64,000 nt of DNA from assembly GCA_013368445.1 (NCBI GenBank), contig JAACJO010000003.1, positions 2,852,001 through 2,916,000 of the forward strand, given 5' to 3'. Below, one piece after another: positions 22,779-35,943 of the stretch; position 1 is the stretch's first letter, and every line of letters begins with the position of its first letter. The stretch is from Leucocoprinus leucothites (Eukaryota > Basidiomycota > Agaricomycetes > Agaricales > Agaricaceae). Below the pieces are notes generated by a model. It made no database searches and had not been told where the DNA came from. It worked only from the letters and a program-made list of their open reading frames with translations. The translations under genes and the position numbers were made by a program.

Positions 22779-24527
22779 GCACCCTTGGCCTCCGCCGCAT
22801 CCGACGAATTGGCTACATAAGAGTCATTCATGGTCGTAAGAAGTTGTTTCACGGAACCGAAGAAGTGCAACCTCACCGGCATTCTGAAGTCGAAATCCAA
22901 CCAAACTTTTCATTCCAAAAATACCCCTCAAATCATACATTGTCCGAGCTGACTAGCACTTTGTGCGTCCTGCAACAGAAATAGTCTTTCAGATAGGTGG
23001 AGGGGATGGCTGGGGAAGGGTTCTCCAGGCCAGGAGTTCGGTGGTAATAACGAGCAGTAATTGACGGCGATGCGGGAGGGAATTGGCACGGTGATGGGAT
23101 ATTTCAAGCTAGAGCGGTATGAATCGAGAGTTACCTCGGAATTAACTGGAAACATACGACGCCGCCGGCATCGAGCTGGCATAATTTGGACACTGAGTCA
23201 TGCGTAAAGTTACCCTTTAACAAAGAAGCTCGACGCCATGATCAGGACTCACAAATATGCCGCTGGGTTCGTGAGACCAAATTCTGAGGTGAATTCGGGA
23301 TAAGGTCTAAAATTTTGAAACTCCGCCCCGCCGATCGCCTCAGACTGTCCGGGCCTGAAGTTATTGCAACAAGTTCTGTTGTGTTCCCGAAGGTGATTCA
23401 ACTCATCCTATCTACCCGAAATATAACGTTAACCGCATTCACAGTGCAGAATCTACTTTACAGCGGGCCGAAAATAGGTTTAGACGATAATATCCGAGAG
23501 TGTCATTGCACACAAATCTATTGACAATCATCCGAATGCACATTTTCAGACCTTGGAGTGCCTCAGCCGAGTGGGAAAAGCCTGATGTTCTTCCCTTGAT
23601 TAGCCTGTGCGCCTTGACAAATTGATGGAGATGACTGCTATCCGACAGAGTCTTTCCAGTTTACTTCCACCACCCACACACTGCCACTGAACTCTCATTG
23701 AAATTCTCGCAGATTCATATCGCCACCTGATTTCTTGGGTTTCCGCTTAGCTCTTCAGCAAGCTTGAAAGTAGCCAGTGAGTGCAGAGATCATCTAAAAC
23801 ACTAAACTTCTGTCCCGCAATGGTATCTGTATAGAACACTCAATGGCTACTATTTGATCGTTTTTGGCTCGGTATCCTGAGACAGAAATCTCGGCCGATT
23901 TTCTAATGCAATTGTGCAGAGAGAACAAGCAAGCTGGGAAAGTCTGGCAAGTAGCGCAAAGATCAGTTTCATGACTCGAGCTTGAGCGCCCACCGCATGA
24001 CCGCTCCAACAATTGATCAATCAGACTCACTCAAGCTCACTCTTCTATTCCGTCTGGCGACCAAACAGTCGTAGATAATCTCCTGTCGCAATTTTTCGAA
24101 TTTCTTGATGCCAGATACCTCGGGCGCTGTGACAATACGTGGCCGCACATTTCTTTTCCGAGATTTTGAATAAAGATCGAGGCGCTTCGATGTTTCGCAC
24201 CTAATGATCTTTGTATCACACTGATCGTCTGAAAGCCGACTTGTAGGCCTCCTGATTGCTTTTTCGTGATATCGTGCACAGCACCTCCTAAGTAGGGAAC
24301 CGGTGGGTGTGCACCAGAAGAAGGGATGAGATTTCGCTGCAAGATTTACTAACTGTAAGTTAGAGATTGGCATGGTGGTTCTATTTTCATTGACCTCGGC
24401 TCATAGACGATGCCGAACGTTCATTATAAAACGGTAGGAAGCCCTCGCTACCACTGGCAGTGCACCTTTTTTCAGAGATAGTAAGGTGGCCCCCCACAAT
24501 CACCCTAGTCCTTGAAAGATAGCTCGG
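22779..24527. other. Copy 3 promoter and spacer
   Basis: The part 22800-23220 matches the copy 2 promoter. A minus-strand frame of 118 codons at 24373-24017 is Arg/Ser-rich with no recognisable domain, and I do not call it a gene. The final 100 bases are the promoter of the DUF6533 gene. Confidence 0.4.
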
Positions 24528-26499
24528 ATGGCAGACGTTCCGGGACTCATACCAGCTTTCCAGGAGGAGGTTGCTCGCATGGAGCTGAACAGCTATATCC
24601 AGTGTAAGCATACAATTTTCTTCAAAGTTCCGCGCCGAACTCTTGCACTAATCCCTTGGCCAGATTCGGCAATCACCCTTTTCAGCTACGACAGTCTACG
24701 TATTATACCACGAGAGGTAAGCGTCAAACTTGAAGAAGCTTAGCACCTGTGTTCAAGCCAATGATGCGTCCACCCAGGTTAAACACATCTATCGGTACGC
24801 TCCAATGTATAGCAGTTTTCATATTACTTAGTATCGAATTAATTTTTACAGAGGAGGGCCTCGGTTCTTGAGAATCATCTACTTCTCCGTTCGTATATGC
24901 ACCTTGTTGCACCTCATGTGTGTATATTCGCTCGTTCATTAACTTGCGAAATTGAATCAGCCGACTCAGAATTATGGCCTACAGTAAGGATGAGATAAAT
25001 CTCTCGCCTTGGTTCACTTTTGTTCAACCAACCTTTAGCCTCCCAAAACTATGTCCTACCCAAATCGGTCCGTATCCCAGTTCTGATGTCCAACTCTTTG
25101 TAAACGGTCTGACAACCCCCATTGTAGTGGTATGTTCCTCCCCCCCTGCAGTATAAAGTATTTTCTGAGACGCCACCCGTTACTTCACTCGGATAAGGTG
25201 TATTGCCTCCACATGGATAGATTCAGTGTCAGTGCGTATCCTCTCCAAAGCACTGAACCACCTTTGAAGTAGTTTTGCACTAGTGCCTTTACCCTGTTTC
25301 TCCAAGCGATGACGAGAATTTTGCTTGTCGTCAGACTCAGGGCACTATGGAACCAAGATAAAACTGGTGAGAAACTCCTTTGAAGTCTCCTAAGCCGATG
25401 TGATTTATCGCAAGACCTCAGTAACGGTGATTCTGTACATCCTCACCGGTGGTGAGTTACGTTTCTCAATCTGTGAGTCTGATCATGAATACTCTTCCCT
25501 CTACTAGCTGGGGTCCTGGTACGAGTAGTTCCCATTTCCTCTGAATGTGACCATATTCGAGGGTGACGCTAATGCCCTGCGTATAGGTTGACCTCATCTC
25601 TGTTTGTATTGAGAATTATTATATTTCACGTTTCGCCATTGATCGCTTTTTTCTGACGGGCTGTGCCATCATTCAGAATGAAGGCCTTCAGTTTTATTCA
25701 ATCCAACACAAGCTTGCCCTGGCTTCTAGGTAACTTGTCAAAATATTTCAATTTCTCGCCTTGAACTTGATCTGTTTTCTCGATATCGCAGCATAGTTGG
25801 GGTCGTTTCGACGACTGTCGGGGTTGCCCTGACAATCATGAGGTTTATGGGAACCTACAGCGACAGTCGCTTTGCTGGGCCCACTTTCCGCGAGCGAATT
25901 TCGTTCATAAAGGAAGTCACTCCGGTAATTTATGTCTTTCACCGAGATGGTACTTTGTTCTTCATCCCGTGAGTGACTTGCCTCCTCTCTTTTCAAGCTC
26001 TGATTCACTACGTGATACTGTTAAGGATATTGCGTAAGTATTCTTGGTATTGACGTTGAACTAAGTTGCTAATCTCGGCCGATAAAGCATTTATGGTCCT
26101 GCAGCTGGTGGCTGTATTATCCACTAATGATCTATTTAATCCACTTCGCCTTGATTGGTCTTCGTGAGTCATCCACAACGACCTCAAATCAATCTTCTCT
26201 CATCTATTGCGGCCATTGCAGATGGGTCGCCTTCATGCACTATTTTACGGTACGTCAATTGGTGGTGCTTGAGGCTTCTTTTTCACAAGTCGTTTGCATT
26301 GATATATGTAAAGGGAACGCGATTGATACTCAACCTCCTCGAGGCCAACTGCAAATTATCAGAAAGTATAGTTTCACGACAGGTGTATACGCCGCTGCAA
26401 TTCTATCAGGAAGAGAACCATGAGGACGAAGGGATGACTCCAAGAGATTTTATTGAGGGAGGAAGTATTGTTGAGGAGGAGCGCAGTGGCAGAATATAG
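24528..26499 (+). CDS. DUF6533-family seven-helix membrane protein, gene A
   Basis: A multi-exon gene with the family hallmarks. Exon 1 (24528-24603) ends SYIQ with a GTAAGC donor. Exon 2 (24664-24716) encodes SAITLFSYDSLRIIPRE. A 17-base exon (24778-24794) encodes VKHIYR. The next exon starts at 24852 (RFLRIIYFSVRICTLLHLM). Near 25290-25370 is RILLVVRLRALWNQDK, matching the family's conserved YALW block. Near 25790-25970 are a helix and VIYVFHRDGTLFFIP. The C-terminal exon begins GTRLILNLLEANCKL and stops at 26499. Exons between 24930 and 26300 are not fully resolved, so integrity is unproven. The function is unknown; the topology suggests a receptor- or channel-like plasma-membrane protein. 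It is tail-to-tail with esterase copy 4, and a relative lies tail-to-tail with copy 6. Confidence 0.65.
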
Positions 26500-26743
26500 T
26501 TCTCATGTGTACTTTGATCGACTGACTTCTATGCCTCCTTCGGTTCGTATATGGACGTGCTCTGAGCCTTGCTCACAGGGGATGATATTGGCCGGAGCGT
26601 GTGGAACAGAAGTGATCATACTTGCTGTCCTGGTATTCAAATGGCAGGTAAAACTTCTGCCAGTCACAGGAATCAACGGGTTTAATGTTCCGATGAGCTG
26701 GCAAGAGGGAAATTTGGCTAAGAAGTACTTAGACAAGATCAAT

Positions 26744-29037
26744 CTACTGGGCAGTCGATGCGCTAACACTCTCCCAAAAACTATACCTGATATCAGCCAC
26801 AACACCAAACAAGATGAATTCTCTAAACTCACTCGCAACGACTTAACAAACCCGCATCAGCTTGCACCGATCGAAACACGGGTACATCTGCTTCAGTCTT
26901 GTTAAACACCGTTTCCGCCCGACCGTCTTCAGTCCACCTAGGCCATTGAGGTAAAGTATTCGAGGAATCCCACTTGATATTCGGGTCCATTGCCAGGACA
27001 AAGTTCATGAACGATTGGCCGAAATTTTTGACAAACTCAGGATTGTTCCAAGGTGTGGACACTTGAACGATCGCGCTTTAAGTGAATTGAGTTAGACGGA
27101 GGAAAAATAAAGAATATAAGGAAAAGGCACATACTGCGTGAAGTAATAGAGGACATCATCACCATGGAGTGCAGGTGGGATGGCGAATTCACCCTGTTTT
27201 TGTTTCCGAATTCAAAATTGCGCCCTGATCTGTAAGGATTGTCCACGTACCTTGAAACTCTTATTCTTGAATGCATGAAGTAAAAAGTACGTTGGACAGA
27301 TGAAGATTGCTGGGCGATCGTTCAGTATGAGTGTTAGTGCTAATAGACCAGCTCACCTTCGGCCATGATGGCCCTTGCTTGATCGATCGGCGCGCCTAGG
27401 GCGGCATATTGGGCCGCACCAGCATCAACTTGATCCTTCGTCAGCTCCGGGAATAAGTTGCCTAGGTATTCCGGAGTTGTGACGGTGCCAGCAGTATTAC
27501 TATCAACGAAAGGTGTGCCCTCGAAGGTATTTGTCACGGCAAGCAGTGCATCCTAATTCAAAACGAATCGATAATCAAACATTATGAAAAGATGGATGGA
27601 CACATACACCGTTGAGTCTCCCTTTGCGCAATAATTCGGTGGGTCGTTTCGTGATGAGTTTCCCGTCGACGACAGGTACAAGAATACAGGTTCCAAAAAA
27701 CTGGTTACCGGTTACGTTGAGGTTGACTTTATTGAGAGTGCTGACATCCACTTGACGTAGACATTCGAGAGCATCCGGAGCGGAGGAACACCTATTGTGG
27801 CGGGAAATCATGTCAGTCAGAGGCACGAGAACGGCGCCCACACATACCCTGATTGATCAACCACGTCGTGAAACACTTGCTAGTGCTTGGTGTCAGCAAA
27901 GATACGTTAAGTATAACGACGCATTACCTCCGGAATTCTGTCATTGAAGGCATACTGAGGTGGGAGATATGTGGAGCTCGTCATGGCAGCGCGAAAGAGG
28001 GGAGGTTGCGTATTTCCGTCATTCGCAATGACATGTTGAATGACAGAACCGGCACCTTCGGGGAGAGGTGAGTGCCAAGAAGAAGCTACAGTCTGCGTCA
28101 CGCTCACCAGCAGACTCTCCCCATATTGTCACCCGACTAGGATCTCCACCGAACTTGCTAATCTAAAAGTATTCCATTCAAGACAGCTGGCAAGGATATA
28201 CCGCCGAAGGCTTACATGACGTTGTACCCACTCGAGGGCAAATTGTTGATCAACTGGACTATGTCTCAAGGAGGCGGATTGTGAGGTTTTGGGAAATAAA
28301 CTCACGAAGTCCAGCATTCAAGACACCTCCATCATGAATCTTCTGACCGCTGAGAAACCCAAATACACCTAGCCGATACTGAATAACCACAGAAACAACA
28401 TTGCCTCCTGCTTGAGGAGTCAAATCATTGCCATCGTACAAAGAAGCACTGCCGCCGAAATAACCTCCTCTACAATCTTGTTAAAATCAAAGCTAGACAA
28501 GAAATAAAAAATCACAAACCCATGAATCCAAACGACGACAGGAAGATTTTCTTTTCCAAAAGCCGGCATAACAACACTGTGATATTGTTATTGGACGCAA
28601 TAGCGAAAATAAGGCCAGTGGACATACTTAAGAAACAAACAATCCTCCGACGATTGGGGCGAACCGGATTCTTGTCTACGTGTGTGGCTACTCTCGCGAC
28701 GGAAGGGTGAAGAAGGCTGACCTCCCAATAGACCCTGCCAGCACATATTGGGCTGGACGTTGGCTGGCTGAACATCAGTAGTAGATCCAGGGGGTCGGGG
28801 CTCTCTCCAGCGAAGTGGTCCTATACAGGTCTCAAGGGAATGTAATTTTCAAGAGGAGAGAAAAGCAATACCTGTGGGAGCTGCCGCATATCGAATACCT
28901 AGGAATTCAAGGTTTCCGGTTTTGTTGTTGACACTTCCCTGGTACTTAGCATAGCCAAGGTCCACGATAGGAGGCGATGAGGCAGCGTAGGATGCTCCTA
29001 TGGTCAACAATGTGCTTAATGTAAGAGAAAGCCGCAT
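26744..29037 (-). CDS. Type-B carboxylesterase/lipase, copy 4
   Basis: Fourteen exons: 29037-28872, 28820-28628, 28576-28520, 28469-28306, 28253-28216, 28162-28108, 28055-27928, 27879-27848, 27791-27608, 27552-27357, 27309-27251, 27193-27135, 27075-26833 and 26780-26744 (1,611 bases, 536 residues). It starts with a signal peptide. Motifs are canonical: HGGGYFGGS, GESAG with Ser about 223, Glu about 350 in NTFEG, His about 434 in PPALHGDD. It is the most divergent member of the copy 2/3/4 subfamily, with a four-residue deletion after the catalytic Glu compared with copies 1, 5 and 6. Unlike the other copies it has no obvious TATA box 50-65 bases upstream. It is tail-to-tail with DUF6533 gene A, about 245 bases apart. 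Confidence 0.92.
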
Positions 29038-30708
29038 GGGAGATAAAGTGCTGAGGAGGTGCTGAGCGCCAGTACCCAGCCCAGGTAGTTGTTGAATGAA
29101 ACAAACCTGACGCGTGAGTCATGTCGCTCAGGCTGCCAGGTACCCATCATAATGCCAGCATCTTTTGCAGCCAGGGTTCAGTGAGAAGCATCCTCTATCA
29201 TTACAAAAACGCGACCCTCACCATCCTGTGCGAACTTAACCAACACCAACCCAGCGAGAAGCAGACTTAATAGGGCCCAGAGCCAGTAATTTGGATAGGT
29301 TTTTGACTTCGAAGACAAGTACCGATGTCCCTGCATAATCGAAACTAGTCAAACTATACTCTCAGGTACGAACGAGTATGCCGAAGAACACACCCTCACA
29401 GGCACTGCACTATCTTCTTTCTTGGAGACCGGGGGAGCATCCACCATATTTACAACGACAGAAGCGCGGAACGCAGCAAATTGAAATTCGTCACGATTGT
29501 AATTGCATAAAACCCGAAGACCAACGAGGAACTGAGGACCAAGTCGAGGGAGAGACAGATTAAGGGGATTGATTAGCCGACTAACACCTCGCTGATCCGG
29601 GGCGCGCCGGCCGCCCATTGTTTCCCAGGCGCCAGTGTAGCCTGCCTGTATTCATGTAGTCCCAGCCATGCTCCATCTTACCTGCTAATCTTGTATCAAC
29701 GCTCTTAGTCCAGCATATACCACCGCCCCGCCCACCCAACAACAAGAGCACTCCTTAATTTTAATATGTAACTCAATCTGTACTGGACAGGCTCAAGGCG
29801 GCCCAATCAAAGTCGGGCTTACATGATAACACTGGGGCCAGAGCTCTTTTACACATGTACAGTCTTGAACTCTGCCAGCCTCCCTCATTCATAGAGACAA
29901 GTTCACCAAATTCAAGCTCGACTGAGCTGAGCTGATTGAGCTAGCTGTCGGATGGAATACTGAAACCGTTCTGATCCTCAGATGGCGATGAGACCTCGAG
30001 ACGAAACAAGAAAACTAGTCTATATGTCACTATGGCAAGGCACTAAGTTGAACAGAAGCTCATGTTCGTCACTGAGAGTCGATTACTTGGCGCCATCCCC
30101 TTGATCCCGGTTTCCTCAAGACGCGAAAGTTGATAGGAAAAGGCTCGTCACTGTACGAATGCCCAGTGCCTCGTTGTAATGGCTGGAGGACAACGCAGAT
30201 GGTGGCGGGTGGATGGAGACAGCCTAGCAGAATATACATAGATGCACGGGGACGGGTTATTGAGGTTGGTCTTCCTCGTGGTTGGTAGCGGTTACCATCA
30301 CTCTGAGGGAGTCAAGCCTGTTTACCATGTGAGAGTACCTAGCGGCAAGACGCTCATCCGATTTCGCCACCAAAATACCATGCCCTATGAGTCTGCCTCT
30401 TCACCCGAGGTTTTATGTAGTAGGCTTCGGAGTGGCCCCGGCGATGAGCAAGCCGGTAACTCATGGCTAAGCATCTCTCGACTAGAGATAGGTCCGTAGT
30501 AATTCGATGATGGCGAATTTGGATGGTATTCAACTACCGTCCATGCAGGTGAAATGTGGAACAGGCGATAATGGTATTAGTTATTATGATATAAGGTCCG
30601 TACAATACTTATATCTGGTAAGCCTATGCTACCAAGTCCAATAAATGAAGTGTAAACATAAGCTGTCCATGTCCAAATAACTTAATCAAATCTCCAATCA
30701 CTCCTCTC
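29038..30708. other. Copy 4 promoter and spacer
   Basis: I see no supported gene. Short frames at 29349-29618 and 30242-30499 lack motifs. A GC-rich patch lies near 29590-29640. Confidence 0.4.
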
Positions 30709-33069
30709 CTACTGTGCACTATTCGCACTAACACTCTCCCAGAAACTGTGGTGACATCAGCTTCACATTCCAACCAAACAAAAAGAGAAGCTGTTACTCA
30801 CTCGCAACGCTTAAGGAAAGAATCCGTAGTCGGCGTAACCTTGAACACAGGCTCATCCGCCTCAGTCTTATTGAACAACATTTCTGCTCGACCTCCTTCA
30901 GTCCATCGAGGCCAATGGGGAAGAGTGTTCGAGGGGTCCCATTTAACGTTCGGGTCTTGCGAGATGACAAAGTTCAGGAACGACTGAGCAAAATTGTTCC
31001 TGAACTCGGTATTGTTGAATGGTGGAGACGAGAATTGTTGTCCGGTGATAGAGCTGATAAATGTTAAGCACAAGTTGTACGGGATATATGTCGGCAGGAC
31101 ACGTACTTGGGGAAGTAATAAACAAGATCGTTGACGTGCCATCCAGGAGGAACGGCAAATTCACCCTAGAATTAGGCTTAGATTTTATCTCGCGACACTC
31201 ATAAAATGCTCGCGTACCTTGAAGCCTTTCCCTTTGAGCGCACTGAGTAGCCAGTATGTCGGACAGATGAAAACAGCTGCATGAACACTCAGCCTAGAAT
31301 CCCGATTCACAACAAGTCATACCCACATTCACTGTTAATAGCAATAGCTTGATCGATCGGTGCTCCTAGAGCCGCATTCTCATACAGAGCCGCACCCTCA
31401 TTAATCTGCTCCTGTGTAAGCTCTGGCCACAAATTCGCAATATACTCCGGAATCTTGACAGTATCGGCAGTACTGGGGTCAACGAGGTTCGGGCGTCCGG
31501 ATTCAAAGGTATTCGTGACAGATAAGACCGCATCCTAATCAAGCGCACAGAATGTAAATGCACCATTCCACGAAAAGTAAAATTAAATCATGTACCCCAT
31601 TGAGGTGTCCCCGGCGAAGCAAAACAGTGGGGCGGTCTGTAAGGAATTTGCCGTCTACAACCGGGGTGAAGGTAAGGAGGCCGTAAAATCCTTCAGCGGT
31701 GATGTTGTTGTTAGCTTGGTTGAGGACATCAACATCCGTTTGGCGAAGACAGGCTAGTGCGTCCGATGCGGACGAACATCTATTGAAGCGAGCCCTCATG
31801 TTAGTAAAGTCCTCATTAACACAACAAACGTATATAACCTACCCAGATTGATCCACGACTTCCGAGAAAACCCGCTAGAGCCACCTGTCAGTAAAAGTGG
31901 CGAAACTATCATACCAAGAGGCCGTACCTCAGGGATCCTGCTATTATAGTCATATAGAGGCGGGAGATACGTCGAACTTGTGATTACACCGCGGAAAAGC
32001 CGAGGGTGGGTATTACCGTTATTCGCAACGAGATGTAGAATGCCAGAACCGGCACCTTTTATGGGTAATTCTCAGATATAGTTTCAAGGACCTAGTAAAT
32101 TGTAGTTAGACTCACCAGCCGAGTCTCCCCAGATCGTTACTTTCGAAGGATCACCTCCAAATTTGCTGATCTGAGAATCGTCTTTGAGTTCCTCACACAT
32201 AATTTAAGGGGTAAGAAGGGGACCTACGTGTTTCTGTATCCACTCAAAGGCGAACTGTTGGTCGACTAAACTCCGTGTGTTCAGCCACATCCACACTCTA
32301 GATCTAATGCATCCGCTTACGAAGACCAGCATTGAGGACACCTCCATCATGAACTTTCTGACTAGAGAGGAACCCGAAGACCCCCAGGCGATACTGAATG
32401 ACTACAGCAATGGCTTGACCACCTGCTTCATTGACTAGATCCTCGGGAGTGTAGTGGTAAGCGTCTCCCCAGGTATAACCGCCTCTGAAAGTTATGAGCT
32501 ACAATGAGATATTTGAATATGAATTGTAACAGAAGAGCACACGAACGGATGGATCCAAACGACAACTGGAAGGTTCTTCTTCCCCGAGGCAGGTGCGGCG
32601 ATACTGTAACGAGACACCGTCAGTGACTGAGAAAGCAATGATCAAGACATTTTACGTACTTGAGGAAGAGACAGTCTTCCGAAGCTGCTGGAGCATCCGA
32701 CGTCTGTCGACGGGTGAGGCTGGTCGAGTTGAGGAAGGGGGAAACAGTATTCGCTCCATTCCCAGCCTGCATACATGTATTTGGTTGCTTATTTGCCAAC
32801 TGAACTCCAGAGGTAGCTTCGGGAGCATGCGGCTCTCTCCAGCGCAACGAGCCTAGGGATAAAATTGGTACTCGGTCAATGAATGAGAAAGTTCAATACT
32901 CACCAGTAGGTGCCGCCGCATACCGTACACCGAGATATTGAACGTTTCCGGTATCGCGGTTCACAGTTCCTTGATATTTCGCATAACCTAGATCGACAAC
33001 AGGGGCCTGTGGGGCAGCCAATGATGCTGTCAAGACTGCCAACAAGCTAGAAGCAAAAAGAACGCGCAT
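30709..33069 (-). CDS. Type-B carboxylesterase/lipase, copy 5
   Basis: Fourteen exons: 33069-32904, 32852-32660, 32603-32547, 32484-32321, 32265-32228, 32170-32116, 32055-31928, 31874-31843, 31779-31596, 31534-31327, 31276-31218, 31165-31107, 31053-30802 and 30745-30709 (1,632 bases, 543 residues). It is closest to copy 6 (exon 1 products nearly identical after the leader). The signal peptide is MRVLFASSLLAVLTASLA. The oxyanion loop is HPGGYTWGD, the elbow GDSAG (Ser about 223), the acid Glu about 350 (NTFESG), and the base His about 438 (PPGWHVND). The Pro codon CC|A is split by intron 3, whose donor is GTTCGT. The protein is presumably secreted. All frames join cleanly. Confidence 0.93.
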
Positions 33070-33115
33070 TTGGGAGATTGAACGGTTAGGGAAAAACCGA
33101 CTTACATCGCGTTTA

Positions 33116-33122
33116 TTTTATA
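33116..33122 (-). promoter_or_regulatory. TATA box of esterase copy 5
   Basis: TATAAAA on the minus strand lies about 50 bases before the start codon. Confidence 0.55.
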
Positions 33123-35943
33123 GTACACTGTCTGTTGCCCTCAGCACAGACTCCTCCATTTGCAAACTGGAGTAGATTTTGGGTAAGAAAGCCGTGTTTC
33201 AACCCCATTAAAGTTAGACGCGCTCCGTATCGAGGATAGCCATGGTTCCGTGCGGATTTGTGGAACTTGATTGATGGAGCTTATAGATGCGAAAGGTAAG
33301 CCCTCGGCGCAAAGGGGAAGTCTCCAAACCTGAAGGTCACAGTTCGGCCGTGGCTTACAATATCAATAGTACCCTGCATATGGCTTTTCTCTAGTGCCTT
33401 CATTTTAGTGCATTGCTGTTCGGCAAGAAACCATGGCAATGCCAATCATCTACCGACCCACTCGCAGCTTTAGCTCAAGCACTCGAAGCACCTCGGCGCC
33501 AGTAATTGTCAGGATTTTGTGACTGTCGATCTGCGACAAAACACCGCGAGTACGAAGGCGATCTTTCCGAACTTGCCGCAGTCGCTGTAATGCGCTTGTG
33601 GAGAGCCACGCCAGTCACAAAACCCACTTCCTATATGAGCGTGCGAGCTATGAATGTCATCGTCACATTGACTTCCAACCTCTATCTCCCTAGTCTATGT
33701 AGCTTTACTACACAGCCTAGCTGCATGATGGTAGAGGCAGCATGGGGATAACAGGAGATAACTCGATAACGATGACCGTTTGTAACAATATTTCGTCGAA
33801 GTAGTGTATATTTTTGGTGCTTCTTGACCCAGAGATCCATGAATTCAAAGCGACAATTATACGTTCTGTTGGCTTTGAAAACAAGGGAAGGGCTTTCAAG
33901 AGATCAGTAAATTGACAAATAGGATATGCCATACCGGTTTATTGAAAGGATCAACAGGGAGCTGGTGACGCCGAGCTCGCCGCGCGTTTGAGAATGCTGT
34001 CCCAATGTATTATTATCACGAGGGAGCAGAATGTTTCAGCGAGAGAGCCAGGTTGAACCCGAAGCAGGGACAGGCACTGGATTCAACCAACCCATCAACG
34101 GCACATTGATCCGGCGACCCCGCCCAGCTAATCGCCACTAGCTCCGGGCTTGCATTCTCCTCCTCACCACTAATTATCAATTATCCCTCTACCAAATCGC
34201 AACGGCACTCAGCATTGCATACTCAACTTCGGCAACACCGCATATGTAGAGGCTCGATGTCACAATAAAGACTATCAGGGATTTGAATTGACTCTTTCAT
34301 TGGTGATCCGAGTCTCGAAAATCCTTTCTCCTTGCGGTAAGAAATTGAAACTGAATTGAGCCCACGAGGGCTGACAATTGTTTGCGTCTGCCCGCATGAG
34401 ACGGGCGCAGAATAGTTTTTTCTGAATAACCCTGTATGCCTGGTTGGCTCACGATGAGGCAGGTGCTTGTCCTTGATAACCAAAGAGTCAGTTCCAAAAA
34501 TCATCAAATATCCAGATATCCGCTCCCAAAAAACAAGTACCCGCATTCCTCATATCGTGCCCTAGTCTCCTAAGTGACTCGAAAAATACTCGCAAGGCTG
34601 TCCGTTTGCACGGCACGGAGATAACACGACCCGTACGCCACTTATCTCGTCCCTGGGTCAAGGACAGAAATATGCATAGTAGGGTGTGTAAATCTAACCT
34701 GCTCTATGTAAGGCCGGTCCACGGTCCATCTCTTGAGTATGCACAACCATCGGAACTACAGAGGCCCCTTGCTTTATATTCTTTCTTCCTTTATATCTCG
34801 ATGCTTCACTTTCTTCTGCAACTCGATTCCGGTTCAGTCGTGTCTATTGTCGATTATTGCTTGCTTCGTATTACATCATGATTGAGCGTTTATTCATGTC
34901 GCCAGTATTGCTATCACTTCGAGTCGCATAATCAGCGTACATTGTCTCATCCCATATTACCTTCTCGTCACGAAAAAGTGAGCGAATCGAGACGATAGGT
35001 GGCTGATCGTGCTTTATACTCTTCCATTAACTCGATGCACGAACGCGGGGAATCATTTTGAAGGTGGTGATGAGGATCTTCTTGGGATGGAGCTGTCATC
35101 ACTAAAGGAGACTTTATTGAGGTACTAAGTGCTACACCTCACACATATCAACGATAACCGTCTACCCAGAACAACAACTTAGTTCGTTTTCCCTCCCCTC
35201 GTGCGCCCCTATTCCAGCTAGGTTCTACTAGAGGAGCGGACACTCACAAAGGGGATCACGAGTAGGGCCGCTTGGTGGTATTTTGCAAGGTAGACGAGGT
35301 AGACGTGCCAGTTGTTCCCGCGAGTCGCTCAAGCACGAAGGTAGGATGAGCAGAATGAAGCATCAAGCACAACATTGAGCGTATTGCCTTACGCGATCTC
35401 GAACATGGTTTTGACTCGAAGGAGTCGAGACTGCGTTCACAGATGGAAGCCAATGAACACTAGGGTGTTGCTTGACTTACAGCCTGAGATAATCCTTAAA
35501 AAGTCAGTCCTGCTTCTCCACTCCTCCATCCCGCTCAAAGAGACTGGCCTTTTAGGCTGCCGATTTCACTTCCAGTTGTGATTTTGTGACTACTCAGGAC
35601 ACCAAGTATGTCTTAATCAAGTCCTACTGGATTTCTCCTTCTCAAGCCTCTACGTACTTGTTTCAGGTGTTTTCAGGCAAGGGGAACACATATCCCATGT
35701 GGTAGGCACCGCTGGGAATAGTTGATGAACCAGAAATAGCTGTAAATCCCCTGGACCATCAAATCTTCGTATCAACAATTTGAAGATCTTTGTTTGCAAA
35801 GTATCTGCATCAATGATCAGACGGGGTGCACCAGCTACAGCACTGCCACTTCAGTTGCCATGAAGGATCGTACTTATGATGTCCACCAACGGCTTCTGGC
35901 GCGCCTAGATCATTACATCCCTCTACCTCTATAAGCCCCTGTC
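33123..35943. other. Copy 5 promoter and long spacer
   Basis: Apart from the promoter of copy 5 and, at the right end, that of DUF6533 gene B, I find no supported gene. Frames at 33506-33751, 34223-34546 and 34606-34881 show no family motif or splice pattern. Confidence 0.4.

Noticed and set aside
24017..24373. 118-codon minus-strand frame
   Set aside because: Arg/Ser-rich with no family motif; no splicing partners found nearby.
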